Below are positions 20,131 to 29,669 of a DNA stretch of 64,000 nt, one piece after another; position 1 is the stretch's first letter, and each line of letters opens with the position of its first letter. The notes under the pieces are model-generated. The model saw nothing but the letters and a program-made list of their open reading frames with translations. It made no database searches and had not been told where the DNA came from. Source of the stretch: Flavobacterium hiemivividum (GTDB lineage: Bacteria > Bacteroidota > Bacteroidia > Flavobacteriales > Flavobacteriaceae); the NCBI RefSeq assembly GCF_004349145.1, contig NZ_SMFO01000001.1, positions 806,001-870,000 on the forward strand, in the 5' to 3' direction. The position numbers were made by a program, and so were the translations under genes.

Positions 20131-22968
20131 TTAAAAATTAAAATTGAGATTGACGAAATACGTTCTGCCGTAGCCGTAGAAATATTTATTACCAAAAGAG
20201 GGAGTTCCACTAGAAACATCCTGATCGAGTTGTCTAAAGTTGGCGTTTCTTGCTTGTTCATAACCGCCCGTTTTATAGGTAGTATCGAGTAGATTATTGG
20301 CACTCACAAAAAGTCCTAAATTTTTCCCGTTGATTCGCCATGATTTTCCTCCAATAAGGTTGAGCAGCACCACCGGATCAAATCTTTCCTGCTTCAACAA
20401 CTCCCTTGCTCGCTCTTCTGTAGCTTCTGGAAAAGGAAACCCACTAGCGGGATTGATATAAAAACCATTTGTTCTTGCTATTGGTGAAACGTCAATATAA
20501 TTATCAGCCAGATAGTTAATATTAATTCCTATCCACCAATATTTAGGGTCACGGTAATCAATACCAAATCCGTATGCCTGTTGTGGATTGCCGGCTTGTT
20601 TGTAGTTTTTTAAAAGTGCCTTTCCAAAATCGAATGTGGGCTTAGTGTTTTCTACTGACGCTAATGCATCATTATTGATACTCACATTCGGATTACTATC
20701 ATAAGTAAACTCACCATAACCAGCAGAAACACTTGTTTTAATGGTACTGGTCAATTGGTATTCAAAACTAAATTCCCCACCAATGTTTTTCCGATCGAAA
20801 TGCGTTAGCGTTTGACTTACAAAAGCATTGGTATTCGTGTATCCCGCACCATTATCAAAAATACCCTCTGCATAGAAAAAGGAAGTTTTAGTAGCATTTT
20901 TTATGGTCGAATAATAAGCGGTCAACCGCGCTTTTAACTTTGGTAAACGAAAAACATAAGTCGCATCAAGGCTATTTATAGTTTCGCTTTGTAATCCGTC
21001 TGTAATAGAATTGTTCAAGCGAGAATTGGGAAATGTATTTCTAATTGTAGGTGCTTTTGTCAAATGCGCTCCGTTGAAATTCACTGATTGCTTGCCTGAT
21101 ATTTTATAAAGAACACCGCCTTTAAAGCCAAAATTCTCAAAGCCCACTTTCTGGCTTTTGCCAAAGGAAATCGATTCATAAATTCCGTTTTTGTACAAGC
21201 CCTCTCTTTGATAATTCGTAGCGGAGAACGCCTGCGCCAAATAAAAATCGACGCGGTCATAGGCAAATTTAAACTGGCTAAAAGCCTCAAAAATAGTCGC
21301 TGTGTACTTGTAATTATAACCGTAAGCATCTCCTACAACTACCTGTCTGTTTGGATTATTTAAATCCGATTGTGCTTGATCGCCGCCATAGAAACCATCA
21401 ATATCTTCAAAATAGGCACCACCTAGCAGGTCCAAAAGCTTCTGGTAATTGTGTGATTTCAAATCCTTAAAAGATCCGCCCACGTTCAAAATCAGATTTT
21501 CATTTAGCTGTGTATTGAAATTAGAAGAAGCTACCATGGTTTTATCATCTGTGCGGTCTTCGTATAAAACATAGTGACTTTTGGCCGCTTCATAGCCCGT
21601 AACATTTCCATTCAAATCTAAAATTGGAATTTGATTGGCTTTATACATGGCATCCCAATCAATTTGCGGATTTGCCAAAAACTGGATTCGGCTTTTCTCC
21701 GCATTTTCAAAATCAGGTGTAAAAGCACCCGAATATTCTCCTTCGTCACTGCCGTACATCGAACTGTAATAACTAGGTAATTTTCTAAAATAAGTAGGGT
21801 CGGGACTGTTCGCATTTTGATAATCGAGGTTACTGTTCCCTATTTTCCCAAACTGATACATCACACTAGAGTTCAGATTGCTGTGATCGTTTATTTTAAA
21901 ATAATGATTGAGCATCAAGATGGGTTCTTCGATGTTTTTTTCTCTGGCGTTTCTTTGCTTGCCGTTTTGGTATCCCCAATAAGAATTGTAGTTTTTGCTG
22001 GTTAGTTCAGTAACCTCAGCGGTATTTGGTGAATTCTTACCACGACTGTTTGGCGTATAAAAACCGGTGAAATTTAGGGAATGACTGTCGGTTAACCTCT
22101 TCTCGACACTCAGAAACAGTGAATTCGCATCGTAGGTTGTTCCTTCAAAATGCCCTTCTTGCGCGTATCTTTTTCCAGCTGACACTACGAAGGCCCAGCC
22201 GCTGCTACTCATTCCTGAAGCAAAGGTTCCCATGACGCGTCCTCTATAATTTGTGTTTGTCCCAGAAATGGTGATTCTGGTTCCTGTCCTATAAATGGAA
22301 GCACGGGTGTTAATTTCTTGAGTTCCTAAAATCCCGCCAAAAGCATAATCAGATGGAGCAGTGCCTATGGTAAATTCCTGATTTCGGGTGGCATCATTTA
22401 GTCCGCCCCAATTGCTCCATTGTGGTCTCCCATCATACACTTTGTTCATAGAAACTCCATTAATCATGGTAGTCGCATTCTCACTGTCTAATCCCCGAAT
22501 TCGGAAACGTGCCTGTCCCCAATTAAAAGCTGCGGCTTGTTGAAAGGCATCTTTTGAAGACTGCAGCAATCCCGAGGTGCTCTCGGAACCGCTATTATCA
22601 TCTGTTAAATCATTTTCAAAAAGTCGAATTAAGCTTAGTTGCTGGTCTGAAATTTCATCTTCTTCTAGCATTATAGTACCTAGATCGAGAAGTTCTCCTG
22701 CTTCGATTGTTACCGGAATTAAGGCGTCTTTATAACCTTGACTGCGAAAAAGCAGCAGTTGGTCTCCACCGGAATTCTCCTCAAAACTGAATTTTCCATC
22801 AGCTGCAGTGAGCTGCATGGCATTTGTATTCTGAATTGAAACCGTCACAAAAGCTAAAGGCAGCTGTGTTTTGGCATCCAACACAATTCCCAGAATTCCC
22901 GTTTTATTTTGCGCGAAAGTAAATCCTAATTGAAAAACAAGAAAAACAGTCAGTAAAGCTTTTTTCAT
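20131..22968 (-). CDS. TonB-dependent outer-membrane receptor
   Basis: The 945-residue protein has a signal peptide (MKKALLTVFLVFQLGFTFAQ) and a carboxypeptidase-regulatory-like beta domain (about 23-110: ILGIVLDAKTQLPLAFVTVS). A plug domain follows (about 150-260, with MINGVSMNKVYDGRPQW) and then a long barrel ending in aromatic residues (YFVNLNFNF). It imports a ligand using TonB energy. It is translated with the DUF5689 lipoprotein behind it. The start at 22968 is chosen because the longer frame adds nine residues before a perfect signal peptide. No nearby enzyme identifies the substrate. Confidence 0.9.
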   Translation of the reverse strand: MKKALLTVFLVFQLGFTFAQNKTGILGIVLDAKTQLPLAFVTVSIQNTNAMQLTAADGKFSFEENSGGDQLLLFRSQGYKDALIPVTIEAGELLDLGTIMLEEDEISDQQLSLIRLFENDLTDDNSGSESTSGLLQSSKDAFQQAAAFNWGQARFRIRGLDSENATTMINGVSMNKVYDGRPQWSNWGGLNDATRNQEFTIGTAPSDYAFGGILGTQEINTRASIYRTGTRITISGTNTNYRGRVMGTFASGMSSSGWAFVVSAGKRYAQEGHFEGTTYDANSLFLSVEKRLTDSHSLNFTGFYTPNSRGKNSPNTAEVTELTSKNYNSYWGYQNGKQRNAREKNIEEPILMLNHYFKINDHSNLNSSVMYQFGKIGNSNLDYQNANSPDPTYFRKLPSYYSSMYGSDEGEYSGAFTPDFENAEKSRIQFLANPQIDWDAMYKANQIPILDLNGNVTGYEAAKSHYVLYEDRTDDKTMVASSNFNTQLNENLILNVGGSFKDLKSHNYQKLLDLLGGAYFEDIDGFYGGDQAQSDLNNPNRQVVVGDAYGYNYKYTATIFEAFSQFKFAYDRVDFYLAQAFSATNYQREGLYKNGIYESISFGKSQKVGFENFGFKGGVLYKISGKQSVNFNGAHLTKAPTIRNTFPNSRLNNSITDGLQSETINSLDATYVFRLPKLKARLTAYYSTIKNATKTSFFYAEGIFDNGAGYTNTNAFVSQTLTHFDRKNIGGEFSFEYQLTSTIKTSVSAGYGEFTYDSNPNVSINNDALASVENTKPTFDFGKALLKNYKQAGNPQQAYGFGIDYRDPKYWWIGININYLADNYIDVSPIARTNGFYINPASGFPFPEATEERARELLKQERFDPVVLLNLIGGKSWRINGKNLGLFVSANNLLDTTYKTGGYEQARNANFRQLDQDVSSGTPSFGNKYFYGYGRTYFVNLNFNF

Positions 22969-23515
22969 AATCCCATTTGTTTTATAGTGCAGCAATGGAT
23001 TCCCAAAACTGATTTGGGAACTTATAATTTTATATAAATAGGATTGGTTTTACTTCCGAGCACATAAAAATATCCATAATTGGATACCGCTTCGGCGATA
23101 AAAAAAGATGTTTTTGGAAATTTAGTCTAAAACCAAGAAAAATAAAGTTGAAAGCAGTTTTTAAGAGTGGTATTAAAAAAGCTGTAAAACATTTAAAACC
23201 TGTAGTTTAACAGTATAAATATACTTAAATATTTAACATAAATGATAATTTCTAATGTAATAATTTATATATCAGAAAGTTAAGCGCTAAATACATTAGA
23301 GATTTTTATTTTCACCAAATAAAAAAAATCATTGTAGACGGATTCCATGTCCAAAACTGACCTGCTTTTTGTGTGAATTTTGTTGCCGTAATTAAAACCA
23401 CAAAACGCTATAAAATAGCCCTGATCGCAGCGGTATCCCACGCTTTTATAGCGTGGATATAGCGAAGAGCAGGTGATACGTCATTAAAAAAACAAAAAGT
23501 ATTGCTCCTAAAAAA
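22969..23515. other. 547-base gap with a flavo-1-like element
   Basis: No gene is visible. The left part, in front of the TonB receptor, is AT-rich and should contain its promoter. The right part holds the structured element at 23420-23472. Confidence 0.5.
23420..23472 (+). ncRNA. second structured RNA element resembling flavo-1
   Basis: AGCCCTGATCGCAGCGGTAT leads into the hairpin ATCCCACGCT-TTTAT-AGCGTGGAT, followed by ATAGCGAAGAGCAGG. The outer CCTG/CAGG words pair and the inner hairpin stem is about 10 bp. The order of blocks matches the element at 714-803 although the inner hairpin sequence differs completely. It lies on the plus strand, opposite to both neighbours, so it is not a leader of either and may be an independent transcript. 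Confidence 0.45.
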
Positions 23516-24730
23516 TTACTGAATAGCTTTGATTCGGCTAACCATAAGTGCAATTAATATTCCGAAAATACCAATAAAGGCAAAGGAAAATCGCAAGCCC
23601 ATCAATTCTGCAATGTAGCCAATAACGGGTGGCCCCATTAAAAACCCTAGAAAACTCACACTGGTGACAATCGTTAGCGCTTCTCCGGGCGGAACCGTCG
23701 TATTTTTTCCAGCCAGACTATATAAGGTGGGAACAATCGAGGAAACCCCGAGCCCAACAAGCATAAAACCAATTGTTGATGGAATTAAATACGGAAAAGC
23801 TACGGCTGTAAAAAGTCCTGCGGAGATTAATAAACCGCTGGTTTGTATTACTTTTTTTCTTCCAAAACGAACAATTAGACCGTCTCCCAGAAAACGTCCT
23901 GTTGCCATCATAATCATAAAGGAGGTGTATCCTAAAATAATTAAAGGACCTGGTGCGTTGACAACATCTTTAAAATAGATTCCGCTCCAGTCAAACATAA
24001 TTCCTTCGCTCGCCATGCAACCAAAACCAATTATACCTAGCCAAATTAGCGCACTGTCTGGCTTTGTAAATAACTTTTTCCTTTCGACGGTTACTGGAGT
24101 TTTTTTGGCTTTTATCAGATATCGATAATTAAATGCAACCAATGTTATAACAAAAAGTCCCACGATTAAAAAATGATAAAACGGCGATAGCTCTAATGAA
24201 AGCATCCCTAAACCGATTAAAGCACCCGTAAATCCCGCAAAACTCCAAACGCCATGAAAAGAAGCCATGATCGTTTTTTGATATAATTTTTCGGTGTAAA
24301 CGCCTTGTGTATTGATGGAAATACTATTCATATTTCCGAATATTCCAAATAGAAATAAGCCGAGTGCTAATTGCCAAGATGATGTGGCTAAGCCCATATT
24401 TGAAAGGCTAATCGCATACATTATTAGTGAAAACACCCCGACGCGATGACTACCAAAGCGAGTAACTAATTTCCCTGAAAAAGGCATCATCGCCAACTGC
24501 CCTAAAGGAAGTGCAAATAAAATCGTTCCTAGATCGGCTGCGCTTAAATCTAATGCCATTTTAATATCTGGAATTCTACTTGCCCAAGTTGCAAAACACA
24601 ATCCCATCCCAAAATAAAACGCCGCAACAGCCCAACGAATTCTTCTTAAATAAGAAAGCTTTGCTTTTTTATATGATTTCTTGAGTTTGCCTTCGGTTTT
24701 AAAGCGGTCTATAAAATTTAATTCTATCAA
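23516..24730 (-). CDS. MFS transporter (YbjJ/FucP-like)
   Basis: The 404-residue protein has 12 predicted membrane segments in two halves. The first half includes FYFGMGLCFATWASRIPDIK and the loop motif GKLVTRFGSHRVGV (MFS motif A), and the second half has GDGLIVRFGRKKVIQ. Members move sugars, amines or drugs by proton coupling, and no substrate can be assigned. The ATG at 24730 gives a 30-residue basic cytoplasmic tail before the first helix. An internal start nearer to the helix is possible. It is a single gene between intergenic regions. Confidence 0.88.
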   Translation of the reverse strand: MIELNFIDRFKTEGKLKKSYKKAKLSYLRRIRWAVAAFYFGMGLCFATWASRIPDIKMALDLSAADLGTILFALPLGQLAMMPFSGKLVTRFGSHRVGVFSLIMYAISLSNMGLATSSWQLALGLFLFGIFGNMNSISINTQGVYTEKLYQKTIMASFHGVWSFAGFTGALIGLGMLSLELSPFYHFLIVGLFVITLVAFNYRYLIKAKKTPVTVERKKLFTKPDSALIWLGIIGFGCMASEGIMFDWSGIYFKDVVNAPGPLIILGYTSFMIMMATGRFLGDGLIVRFGRKKVIQTSGLLISAGLFTAVAFPYLIPSTIGFMLVGLGVSSIVPTLYSLAGKNTTVPPGEALTIVTSVSFLGFLMGPPVIGYIAELMGLRFSFAFIGIFGILIALMVSRIKAIQ

Positions 24731-24888
24731 AACGATATTTTTTACTAATTGAAAGATGCAAAATTACAAAAAAGCTAGACGATGAATTTGACAAAAAAGC
24801 AATGCAATGAATTTACAACGTTATTGTTTGTAACATTCACAGCTTTGTTTGCTACAACCATTAACTATTTTGCCGGAAGTCTGAAATT

Positions 24889-24931
24889 TAGCCACGAATT
24901 TCACAAATTAAATAGTGAAATTCGTGGCTAA
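24889..24931. repeat. palindrome CACGAATTTCAC/GTGAAATTCGTG
   Basis: TAGCCACGAATTTCAC and GTGAAATTCGTGGCTA form a perfect 16-bp inverted repeat around a 10-base loop (AAATTAAATA). It is the best copy of a palindrome family seen also at 2949-3000. It lies in the 311-base gap between the Gfo/Idh and MFS genes. No T-run follows, so it is a dispersed repeat or RNA hairpin rather than a clear terminator. The rest of the gap shows nothing. Confidence 0.65.
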
Positions 24932-25041
24932 AATCATATTGCTTTCCCCCGAACGTCTCTTTGAGTGTTTTTGGCTTTTAGATTGATATTTAATTGAACA
25001 ATATGTAATTAGCCAAAAAAGTATCGAGAAGCTTTGCTTTC

Positions 25042-26082
25042 TTAAATAGCAATCGCTTTTCTCTGAGCACTACTTTGAATCGCCGCTTCGATAATTTGCA
25101 TAACTCTCAGTCCGTCTTGCCCTGTAACCGGCTCTTCTTTATTATTTGAAATGGAATTATACACTCCATCAAAAAAGTCGTAGTAATTCCCTTGCAGCGT
25201 TGGGATTTTTTCAAGCGCGACTTTACCATCTATCTCGGTATGTAGCAAACCTTCTTTTTCAATTGACTCTGTCCCCCAGTTTTCCACGTTTGGTTTGGCG
25301 CCTAATTTCAATTCGTCTTCTTGAACATCGCCACGAGGCTTTAAAAAAGATCCTTTCTTACCATGAATAGTGTAGGCGGGATTGGCTTCGCGAACAAAAA
25401 AACTAGCTTTTAACCGCACTCTAAAATTGGGATAATATAATAAAATATCAAACCAATCATCTACCAAAGAGTGTTCGCGGGTGGTTCTAATATCAGCGAA
25501 AACCGCTTGAGGAAATCCAAATAGATACAAAGCCTGATCAATTAAATGCGGTCCAAGATCTTTCAAAATTCCGGCGCCAGCATTGGCAGTTTCTTTGTGT
25601 TGCTTGGGGCTCAACAGCGGATTATAGCGGTCAAAGTGAAATTCAGCTTCGACAATATCACCCAAAACGCCGTCTAAAAGAACTTGGCGCACTGTTTTGA
25701 GATCACTGTCCCATCTTCTGTTTTGGAAAACGGATAGTTTAACTCCCTTTTCAGTGGCTAGATCCACCAATTCTTGCGCTTCGGCCGCCGTGGTGGTAAA
25801 AGCTTTTTCGACTACGGCATGTTTTCCTGCCAATAATACTTCTTTGGCATATTCAAAATGGGTTCCCACTGGTGTGTTGACGATAATTAGATCAGCATCA
25901 GATTCCAATACTTCTTTTAACGTAGCATAACTCTTTACACTAGGATAATCCTGTTGAATTAATTTTTTACTTCGTTCCCAAGATCCTAGTAATTCAAATC
26001 CGGGGTGAAAATCTAGAAATGGTGCATGGAATACTTTTCCAGACATGCCGTAGGAAAGTAGGGCAGTTTTTATTTTTTGCAT
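25042..26082 (-). CDS. Gfo/Idh/MocA-family oxidoreductase
   Basis: An NAD(P)-dependent dehydrogenase, usually of sugars or sugar derivatives, in the cytoplasm. The 346-residue protein has a Rossmann fold at the N-terminus (KIKTALLSYGMSGKVFHAPF, about 2-21, and GTHFEYAKEVLLAGKHAVVEKAFT). The catalytic Lys lies in VEKAFT, and the C-terminal alpha/beta domain has DLGPHLIDQALYLFG. The start at 26082 is chosen because the longer frame adds 15 unrelated residues. No pathway partner adjoins it. The substrate is unknown. Confidence 0.9.
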   Translation of the reverse strand: MQKIKTALLSYGMSGKVFHAPFLDFHPGFELLGSWERSKKLIQQDYPSVKSYATLKEVLESDADLIIVNTPVGTHFEYAKEVLLAGKHAVVEKAFTTTAAEAQELVDLATEKGVKLSVFQNRRWDSDLKTVRQVLLDGVLGDIVEAEFHFDRYNPLLSPKQHKETANAGAGILKDLGPHLIDQALYLFGFPQAVFADIRTTREHSLVDDWFDILLYYPNFRVRLKASFFVREANPAYTIHGKKGSFLKPRGDVQEDELKLGAKPNVENWGTESIEKEGLLHTEIDGKVALEKIPTLQGNYYDFFDGVYNSISNNKEEPVTGQDGLRVMQIIEAAIQSSAQRKAIAI

Positions 26083-26112
26083 ATTTATTATTTTATTGAG
26101 GTATGGTTTTTT

Positions 26113-26521
26113 ACCACATAGAAACATAGGTTATTTTTATTGGGCTGAGAAAGCTTCGCTTTGACATAGAGTACATATATTTGAACTTTCTTTTTAAACA
26201 TATAAGTCATCTAAGTTCTTTTAACTATGTGGACAATTTTAAGAATGGTGTTCTAACTACTTCCTTTTTTTACCACATAGAAACATAGGTTAATTAGATT
26301 GGGTTGAGAAAGCTTCGCTTTAACAGAGAAATCTCTACCTTCTTTTTTTTTCAAAAACATATAAGCCCATATAAGTTCCTTTTAAAAACTTGCAGCTTTT
26401 ATAAGTCAAGATTGTATTACTTCGTCTTTTTAAATTTTTCTTTTTCGAGTAACATAGCTATGCTATCCTTAAAAAAAGTGAAACGCCTCGTAACGTTTAT
26501 AAAATGTATGTCTCTATGTGG
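26113..26521. repeat. two tandem units of a repeat bounded by ACCACATAG and CTATGTGG
   Basis: Unit 1 (26113-26232) and unit 2 (26272-26521) both begin ACCACATAGAAACATAGG and share TGAGAAAGCTTCGCTTT. Both contain ACATATAAG words and end in CTATGTGG. Each unit is therefore bounded by inverted words (ACCACATAG / CTATGTGG). The units differ in length and internal sequence, so they are diverged. They fill the gap between the OYE-type and Gfo/Idh genes. The plan is that of a dispersed intergenic repeat or miniature element, with no coding capacity of its own. Confidence 0.6.
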
Positions 26522-26618
26522 TTAACCTTTTTTTAATCATGCAGTGCTACAGCTCCTTTAGCAAGCTTTAAATTTTGTTGCGATTAAAAAAACTCAGTGC
26601 ATAATCTTAGCTCTTTAA

Positions 26619-27686
26619 TTACTTCTTAGCTCTTTCGTACTGTTTTGGCCATTGCACCTCAACATCTAAATCGGCAGCGAAAGTCAATCCCAGGTTTGGG
26701 TTTCTCAATGATTCTCGTCCAAATAGAATTAAATCGGCTTTTCCCATTAACAAAATTTCTTCGGCTTGGGTTGCATCCGTAATTAAACCTACCGCTCCAG
26801 TCATGATTCCGCTTGCTTTTTTAATCTTTTCGGCAAAGGGAACTTGGTATCCTTGTTCTACTGGAATTTTTTGATAAGGCACTAATGCTCCCGAAGAAAC
26901 GTCGATTAAGTCGACACCTTTATCTTTTAAAGTTTTCGAAAGTAATACTGATTCTTCGATATCCCATCCGCCTTCGGCCCAGTCGCTTGCAGAAATCCTT
27001 ACGAATAACGGCAAATCTTTTGGCCATTCAGACTTTACGGCTTCCACAACTTCGAGAGTCAATCTTATGCGGTTGTCAAAACTTCCGCCGTAATCATCCG
27101 TTCTTTTATTCGATAAAGGCGAAAGAAATGAATGCAATAAATACCCATGAGCTGCATGAATCTCCATAACTTGAAATCCTGCTTTTACCGCTCTTTTGGT
27201 CGCTGCTTTAAAATCTGCAATTACTTTGTCAATACCCGCCTTATCTAAAGCAAGTGGCAAAGTGTCTGCATCTTGAAACCGAATTGCGCTTGGCGCCACA
27301 GTTTCCCAGCCGCCTTGTGTTGCATCTAGTTTTTTATGTCCGTTCCATGGCGAGGAGCAACTTGCTTTTCTACCTGCATGCGCCAATTGGATTCCTGGAA
27401 CCGAATTTTGACTGATAATAAACTCGTTTATCGATGCTAATTTCTCGATGTGTTCGTCTTTCCAGATTCCCATATCGTCTGGAGAAATTCTTGCTTCTGG
27501 AGAAACTGCGGTCGCTTCCTGAATGATTAAACCTGCTCCACCCGAGGCACGGCTGCCCAAGTGCACCAAATGCCAATCACTGGCAAAGCCATCAACGGAA
27601 GAATATTGGCACATTGGAGAAATAACAATTCTGTTTTTAAGGGTAAGGTTTTTAATTTGTAAAGGAGAATATAATAATACTGACAT
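26619..27686 (-). CDS. NADH:flavin oxidoreductase, old yellow enzyme (YqjM type)
   Basis: An FMN ene-reductase that reduces activated C=C bonds of enals, enones or similar electrophiles. The 355-residue protein has the YqjM-class active-site Cys in ISPMCQYS (C26). Further marks are GIQLAHAGRKAS, AAHGYLLHSFLSPLSNKRTD (phosphate and substrate binding) and SDWAEGGWDIEES. A GRESLRNPNLG segment lies near the C-terminus. Length is usual. It has its own upstream region and is divergent from rseP. The physiological substrate is unknown, and detoxification is the common guess. Confidence 0.93.
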   Translation of the reverse strand: MSVLLYSPLQIKNLTLKNRIVISPMCQYSSVDGFASDWHLVHLGSRASGGAGLIIQEATAVSPEARISPDDMGIWKDEHIEKLASINEFIISQNSVPGIQLAHAGRKASCSSPWNGHKKLDATQGGWETVAPSAIRFQDADTLPLALDKAGIDKVIADFKAATKRAVKAGFQVMEIHAAHGYLLHSFLSPLSNKRTDDYGGSFDNRIRLTLEVVEAVKSEWPKDLPLFVRISASDWAEGGWDIEESVLLSKTLKDKGVDLIDVSSGALVPYQKIPVEQGYQVPFAEKIKKASGIMTGAVGLITDATQAEEILLMGKADLILFGRESLRNPNLGLTFAADLDVEVQWPKQYERAKK

Positions 27687-27850
27687 AAGGATGATTTTAT
27701 AAAATTTGAGTTGGAATTTTTATCGCTTTAAATACGATACTGTAAAGTTACATGACATCCTTCGAAGTAAAAAACCTAATGGCATAATTGTTGACTACCC
27801 AATTGTTCTCTAGCCAAATTGTAGGGCTTTCAAAATAAAATAGAAAACCC

Positions 27851-27858
27851 TACTTTTG
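27851..27858 (+). promoter_or_regulatory. rseP promoter, -7 box TACTTTTG
   Basis: TACTTTTG matches TAnnTTTG and lies 30 bases before the rseP ATG at 27889. No good TTG is found at the usual -33 distance. Confidence 0.5.
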
Positions 27859-27888
27859 TGGAATTCAATTAAGAACCTAATATAAAAA

Positions 27889-29232
27889 ATGGATTTATTT
27901 ATCAAGCTTTCGCAATTTTTAATGAGTTTGTCATTATTAATAATATTACACGAACTAGGACATTTCATTCCTGCTAAATTGTTTAAAACCAGAGTTGAAA
28001 AATTCTATTTGTTTTTTGACGTTAAATATTCCCTTATCAAAAAGAAATTTGGCGATACAGAATACGGTATCGGTTGGTTGCCACTGGGCGGATACGTTAA
28101 AATCTCAGGTATGATTGACGAGAGCATGGACAAGGAACAAATGGCTTTGCCACCACAACCTTGGGAATTTCGATCTAAACCAGCTTACCAACGTTTAATT
28201 ATAATGTTAGGTGGAGTTACAGTCAACTTCATTTTGGCTTTTATCATTTACATCGGGATGGCCTTTGTTTATGGCGATACTTATATTGCTAATGCAGATA
28301 TGAAAGACGGGATATTGATCGAAAATCAAGCGATGTTGAATGCAGGATTCCAAACGGGTGATAAAATCATTTCGGTTGATGGTACAAAAATCGAAAAATT
28401 TGACAATGACATCAATATGAAAATCGTTTTGGGTAAAGAGGTTCTTATCGAAAGAAACGGAGCTCAGCAAACCATAAAAATGCCTAATGATTTTGTCGAC
28501 CAATTGTCTAAATTTGAAAAAAGCAGTATTGTAGGAATCAGAATGCCGTTTGTGATTGGAGCTGTTAGTGACGAATCTAGCAATACAGAATTAAAAGCGA
28601 AGGACGTTGTACTAACACTTAACGGAGAAGCTGCAAAGTACTTTGATCAAGCTCAAACTATTTTAGAAAATAACAAAGGTAAAACGATTGCAGCAACGGT
28701 ATTGCGTGATCAAAAAGAAGAACAAGTTCAAGTTGCTGTAAATGCCGACGGAAAATTAGGAGTTCAACGTGGCGGATTAGCCATGGCAAACTTAGAAAAA
28801 CTAGGTTTCTACAAAGTAAGTAAACAAGAGTACGGTTTCTTTGAATCGATTCCAGTAGGAATTACAAAAGGAAAAGATCAATTAGTAGGATACGGAAAAC
28901 AACTAAAGATGATTTTCAGTCCAAGCACGGGTGCTTACAAACAAGTAGGTGGTTTTAAAGCCATATTTGATATTTTTCCAAGTACATGGAGCTGGGAAAC
29001 TTTCTGGACTATCACGGCTTTATTATCAATTATGCTTGGAGTAATGAACTTATTACCTATTCCGGCACTCGATGGAGGTCATGTAATGTTTTTATTATAT
29101 GAAATTATCAGCGGTAAAAAACCAAGCGATAAATTCCTTGAAAACGCACAAATGGTTGGTTTTGTTTTACTTATAACGCTACTATTATTTGCTAACGGAA
29201 ACGATATTTACAAATCAATTGTAGGGAGATAA
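27889..29232 (+). CDS. rseP: RIP metalloprotease RseP (site-2 protease)
   Basis: An M50 intramembrane zinc protease of the inner membrane that cleaves anti-sigma factors and leftover signal peptides. The 447-residue protein has HELGH (residues 21-25) in the first helix. Two periplasmic PDZ domains follow (about 125-195 and 205-290, the first with GFQTGDKIISVDGTKI). The second zinc-site motif PIPALDGGHVMF lies in the third helix near 390. Length and order are as in E. coli RseP. It is the last chromosomal gene before tRNA-Asn and the integrated element. Confidence 0.95.
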   Translation: MDLFIKLSQFLMSLSLLIILHELGHFIPAKLFKTRVEKFYLFFDVKYSLIKKKFGDTEYGIGWLPLGGYVKISGMIDESMDKEQMALPPQPWEFRSKPAYQRLIIMLGGVTVNFILAFIIYIGMAFVYGDTYIANADMKDGILIENQAMLNAGFQTGDKIISVDGTKIEKFDNDINMKIVLGKEVLIERNGAQQTIKMPNDFVDQLSKFEKSSIVGIRMPFVIGAVSDESSNTELKAKDVVLTLNGEAAKYFDQAQTILENNKGKTIAATVLRDQKEEQVQVAVNADGKLGVQRGGLAMANLEKLGFYKVSKQEYGFFESIPVGITKGKDQLVGYGKQLKMIFSPSTGAYKQVGGFKAIFDIFPSTWSWETFWTITALLSIMLGVMNLLPIPALDGGHVMFLLYEIISGKKPSDKFLENAQMVGFVLLITLLLFANGNDIYKSIVGR

Positions 29233-29260
29233 AAAAAAATAAAAAAAGTTTGATTTTTAT

Positions 29261-29290
29261 TTGCACAAACCAAATGATAGCCTATCTTTG
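29261..29290 (+). promoter_or_regulatory. tRNA-Asn promoter (TTG-N19-TATCTTTG)
   Basis: TTG at 29261-29263 and TATCTTTG at 29283-29290 are separated by 19 bases, an exact Bacteroidetes promoter. The predicted transcript starts near 29297 and runs through the tRNA to the terminator at 29457-29485. Confidence 0.75.
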
Positions 29291-29372
29291 CACCGCTTTA
29301 CAACTGAAACGCACATCACAATAAAGCAACAAATAAAGATTAAAAAGTTCTTAGATATAAAAACATACAGTT

Positions 29373-29446
29373 TCCTTCTTAGCTCAGTTGGTTAGAGCAT
29401 CTGACTGTTAATCAGAGGGTCCTTGGTTCGAGCCCAAGAGAGGGAG
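29373..29446 (+). tRNA. tRNA-Asn (anticodon GTT)
   Basis: The 74-base gene folds as a cloverleaf. The acceptor stem is TCCTTCT/AGAGGGA with one T-G pair, the D-arm is GCTC/GAGC, and the anticodon stem is TCTGA/TCAGA around the loop CTGTTAA (anticodon GTT). The T-arm is CTTGG-TTCGAGC-CCAAG and the discriminator is G. CCA is not encoded. The last 27 bases lie inside the 37-bp repeat that also occurs at 48525-48561, so this 3' end was supplied by the integrated element and the chromosome's original 3' end is now at the far repeat. Confidence 0.97.
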
Positions 29447-29456
29447 CTTTTTAAAA
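29420..29456 (+). repeat. attL: 37-bp direct repeat at the tRNA 3' end
   Basis: Begins TCCTTGGTTCGAGCCCAAGA and ends GGGAGCTTTTTAAAA. It covers the T-arm and 3' acceptor strand of tRNA-Asn plus ten bases beyond. It is identical to 48525-48561. Crossover should occur within this core. Confidence 0.92.
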
Positions 29457-29485
29457 AGACTTTACAGCAATGTAAGGTCTTTTTT
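29457..29485 (+). terminator. tRNA-Asn terminator carried by the element
   Basis: AGACTTTACA-GCAA-TGTAAGGTCT forms a 10-bp stem with one T-G pair and is followed by TTTTT. It starts one base after the left repeat. The hairpin at the other end (48563-48589) has the same GCAA loop but a different stem, so the element brings its own terminator for the tRNA it interrupts. Confidence 0.8.
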
Positions 29486-29583
29486 GTTTTAAGGCGGTAG
29501 TGAAAGCGGGACTTCACGGTGGTTTAGTAGAGAAAGGAGAATTTTTGACTTCTGCCAACTTGCCAACTTATTTTGAAAAAAAA

Positions 29584-29624
29584 GGTAACATATTAGGTAA
29601 CACTTTTTTTTCAATAGGTAACAC
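29584..29624 (+). promoter_or_regulatory. three GGTAACA repeats before the integrase: arm-site or operator candidates
   Basis: GGTAACA occurs at 29584, 29596 and 29617, all in the same orientation, the last two as GGTAACAC followed by T-runs. Another copy is at 48471, 54 bases inside the right repeat. The position between the attachment core and the integrase gene, with a copy at the other end, fits arm-type binding sites of the integrase N-domain. They could also be operators for the integrase gene. The remnant at 48655-48780 has GGTACCC words in the same place. Confidence 0.5.
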
Positions 29625-29669
29625 TTTTTTTATTGTAACTAATTGCATGTCTGACTTAAACCAAAAGTT

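Noticed and set aside
26304..26525. Frame of 73 codons in the repeat unit
   Set aside because: It lies wholly inside the second ACCACATAG repeat, is T-rich and has no start signal.
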